This document shows positions 62,206-64,000 of a stretch of 64,000 nucleotides of DNA, in pieces. Positions within the stretch are counted from its first letter, which is position 1. Each line of letters starts with the position of its first letter. Location of the stretch: contig NZ_MVHE01000025.1 in NCBI RefSeq assembly GCF_002086155.1, positions 1 to 64,000 of the forward strand, written 5' to 3'. This DNA is from Mycobacterium angelicum (lineage in GTDB: Bacteria; Actinomycetota; Actinomycetes; Mycobacteriales; Mycobacteriaceae). Under the pieces are notes generated by a model. That model saw nothing but the letters and a program-made list of their open reading frames with translations. It was not told where the DNA came from and did no database searches. Both the position numbers and the translations under genes were made by a program.

Positions 62206-63960
62206 ATGTCGTACGTCTTAGCTGTACCGGAGATGTTTACCGCGTCGGCGACGGACTTGGAGCGCCTGGGCTCGGCGTTAAGCGCGGCAAATCTGGCGGC
62301 AGCGCTTCCGACTACCCGGGTGCTGAGGGCCGGCGCGGACGAGGTGTCGGCGGCGGTGGCGTCGCTGTTCTCCGGGCACGCCCGGACCTACCAAGCGTTG
62401 AGCGCTCAGGTTTCGACGTTTCATAACCAGTTCACGCAGGCGCTCAGCAGCGCCGGAGGATCGTATGCAGGTGCTGAGGCGGCCGCCGCCTCGCCCATGC
62501 AGGACCTGCTGAACGCGGTCAACGCACCCACCCAAGCGCTGTTCGGACGCCCGCTGATCGGCGACGGGACGGCTGGCACCGCCTCGAACCCCAACGGAGG
62601 GGCCGGCGGCTTGCTCTACGGCAATGGAGGTCACGGCTGGGACAGCACCACGGCGGGCGTGGCCGGCGGACGGGGCGGCGACGCCGGCCTGGTCGGAGCC
62701 GGGGGCGCCGGCGGAACCGGCGGCGCCAGTGCGGCCGGCGGCAGCGGCGGCCACGGCGGAGTGCTGTACGGCAACGGCGGCAACGGCGGCAGTGGCGGTG
62801 CCGGATTGACCTCTCCCACCACCTCCATCAACGGCGGCAACGGCGGTAACGGCGGCGCCGCCGGGCTACTCGGCAACGGCGGCAGCGGCGGTGCCGGCGG
62901 CGCGGGCCGGTTGGACGTGCCGACTGCCAGCGCCGGGGCCGGCGGCAACGGAGGCCACGGCGGCGCCGCGGGACTGCTGCAGGGCACCGCTGGGATCGGT
63001 GGACAAGGTGGGGCCGGCGGCGATAACGGCATCCTGATCGGAGGCAGCGGCGGCAGCGGCGGCAACGGTGGCGCCGCCGGGTTATTCGGCGACGGCGCTG
63101 CCGGCGGGGCCGGCGGCGCGGCCGGAAATGGCAACACCGGTGCCCTCTCCGGCTTTGGCGGTACCGGTGGCCACGGCGGCGCCGGCGGTACGGGCGGGAT
63201 CCTGTACGGCCACGGCGGCGCCGGCGGTTCCGGCGGCACCGGTGGGGCCGGCGGTACCTTCCTCGGCAGCGGCGGCACGGGTGGCGTTGGTGGTAACGGC
63301 GGCAGTGCCGGACTGATCGGCGACGGCGGGACGGGTGGGGCGAGCGGACAAGGTGGCGCTGCCACCAGCGGCTCGGGCATCGGCGGTGCCGGTGGGACCG
63401 GTGGGTCTGGCGGTGCCGGTGGGATGCTGTCCGGCAATGGTGGGACCGGCGGAGCCGGCAGTGCCGGCGGCAAGGCCAGCGGCAATACGGGCACCGGCGG
63501 TGTCGGCGGAGCCGGCGGGACCGGTGGTGTCGCCGGAATGCTGTACGGAAATGGCGGCGCCGGCGGTATTGGCGGGACCGGCGGCGCGGCTCCGGGCAAT
63601 ACCGGTGTTGGCGGGGGCGGCGGAGTCGGCGGGGCCGGCGGTGACGCCCGCATGATCGGCGCCGGCGGCACCGGGGGCGCAGGTGGCGCCGCGGGCGACG
63701 CTGTCAACAGCGGTCAAAGCGCAACGGGCGGGAGCGGCGGCAACGGCGGCACGGGCGGACTGCTGTACGGCAACGGCGGCAATGGCGGCGGCGGCGGTAA
63801 AGGCGCGATCAACGTCGGGGCGGGCGGCAACGGCGGCAACGGCGGCGACGCGCGGCAGATCGGCAACGGAGGCAACGGCGGCACGGGAGGCTCCGGCGCT
63901 CCCGGCGGCGTCGGCGGCAGCGGCGGGCAGTTGTTCGGCACACCTGGAGCGCCTGGGTAG
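62206..63960 (+). CDS. PE_PGRS family protein (position of PE_PGRS26)
   Basis: A 584-residue protein. PE domain about 1-95 (MSYVLAVPEMFTASATDLER, with AGADEVSAAVASLFSG), linker AVNAPTQALFGRPLIGDG near 105-125, then a PGRS domain with repeated GGAGG and GGNGG units and several LLYGNGG turns. Ends GTPGAPG with its stop inside the window, so the gene is complete. M. tuberculosis PE_PGRS26 (Rv1441c) at this place is about 491 residues, so the repeat region is longer here. Secreted or surface-exposed by family analogy. The adjacent M. tuberculosis gene bisC (Rv1442) is not in this window. Confidence 0.92.
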   Translation: MSYVLAVPEMFTASATDLERLGSALSAANLAAALPTTRVLRAGADEVSAAVASLFSGHARTYQALSAQVSTFHNQFTQALSSAGGSYAGAEAAAASPMQDLLNAVNAPTQALFGRPLIGDGTAGTASNPNGGAGGLLYGNGGHGWDSTTAGVAGGRGGDAGLVGAGGAGGTGGASAAGGSGGHGGVLYGNGGNGGSGGAGLTSPTTSINGGNGGNGGAAGLLGNGGSGGAGGAGRLDVPTASAGAGGNGGHGGAAGLLQGTAGIGGQGGAGGDNGILIGGSGGSGGNGGAAGLFGDGAAGGAGGAAGNGNTGALSGFGGTGGHGGAGGTGGILYGHGGAGGSGGTGGAGGTFLGSGGTGGVGGNGGSAGLIGDGGTGGASGQGGAATSGSGIGGAGGTGGSGGAGGMLSGNGGTGGAGSAGGKASGNTGTGGVGGAGGTGGVAGMLYGNGGAGGIGGTGGAAPGNTGVGGGGGVGGAGGDARMIGAGGTGGAGGAAGDAVNSGQSATGGSGGNGGTGGLLYGNGGNGGGGGKGAINVGAGGNGGNGGDARQIGNGGNGGTGGSGAPGGVGGSGGQLFGTPGAPG

Positions 63961-64000
63961 GCCCGGACCTTCTTCAGAAAGCGATCAACCGGCCGTCAGC
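63961..64000. other. Terminal 40 bases
   Basis: Sequence after the last PE_PGRS stop; nothing identifiable. Confidence 0.3.

Noticed and set aside
62600..63950. Short regularly spaced repeats that could suggest a CRISPR array
   Set aside because: They are the 9-bp GGxGGx codon repeats of a PGRS domain in one frame, with no conserved direct repeat/unique spacer structure and no cas genes nearby.

Overview
The window is chromosomal DNA of a slow-growing Mycobacterium outside the M. tuberculosis complex. Evidence: about two-thirds GC throughout, many GTG starts, three PE_PGRS genes, mycolate-pathway fabG1-inhA, and a gene order matching M. tuberculosis Rv1488 down to Rv1441c almost gene for gene, read in the reverse direction. 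Comparisons with M. tuberculosis are from memory of that genome, not from a search. No rRNA, tRNA, CRISPR array, IS transposase or prophage was seen.

Layout. 1-3553: an OmpR-type two-component system (kinase cut by the window edge), two paralogous proline-rich membrane proteins, a TetR regulator with a palindrome over its start, a deazaflavin-dependent nitroreductase-family protein and a DoxX-like protein. 3563-8731: SPFH/NfeD pair, a conserved hypothetical, and the hemH-inhA-fabG1 operon. 8791-9771: a DUF559 endonuclease-like gene bracketed by two copies of a 59-bp palindromic element. 9780-16017: the cell-envelope block VWA protein-DUF58 protein-moxR1 and ripB-ripA, plus an Rv1476-like membrane protein. 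16321-25228: acn and its TetR neighbour, a small HTH protein, an ABC-F ATPase, echA12, trxB1, trxA and ctpD. 25528-28573: PE_PGRS and fadE15. 28617-30321: an inserted fmdB/fmdA amidase pair. 30343-36625: the complete suf Fe-S operon sufR-B-D-C-S-U-T, with an intein-free sufB. 36723-41220: mptB, an ABC-2 exporter and ctaA. 41373-43931: a non-ribosomal peptide synthetase remnant, an ATP-grasp-like gene and qor. 43928-47311: a large PE_PGRS with a duplicated linker, then ctaB. 47639-54532: the pentose phosphate operon tkt-tal-zwf-opcA-pgl plus a coiled-coil protein. 54561-59236: a polyamine locus (ornithine-type decarboxylase, homospermidine synthase, divergent TetR, MFS exporter). 59246-63960: ppc and a third PE_PGRS.

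How the genes fit together. Heme supply and use recur: hemH makes protoheme, and ctaB and ctaA convert it to heme a for cytochrome oxidase. ctaA and the ctaB/tkt intergenic region share a TACTACG-type motif. The suf operon supplies Fe-S clusters to proteins such as aconitase and carries an intact SufR operator at its start codon. Accessory features relative to M. tuberculosis are the polyamine locus, the amidase pair, ppc, the NRPS remnant and several palindromic repeat families. The polyamine locus is the best candidate for a little-described system: decarboxylase and homospermidine synthase two bases apart, divergent from a TetR gene, with two matched operators in the 66-bp intergenic region.
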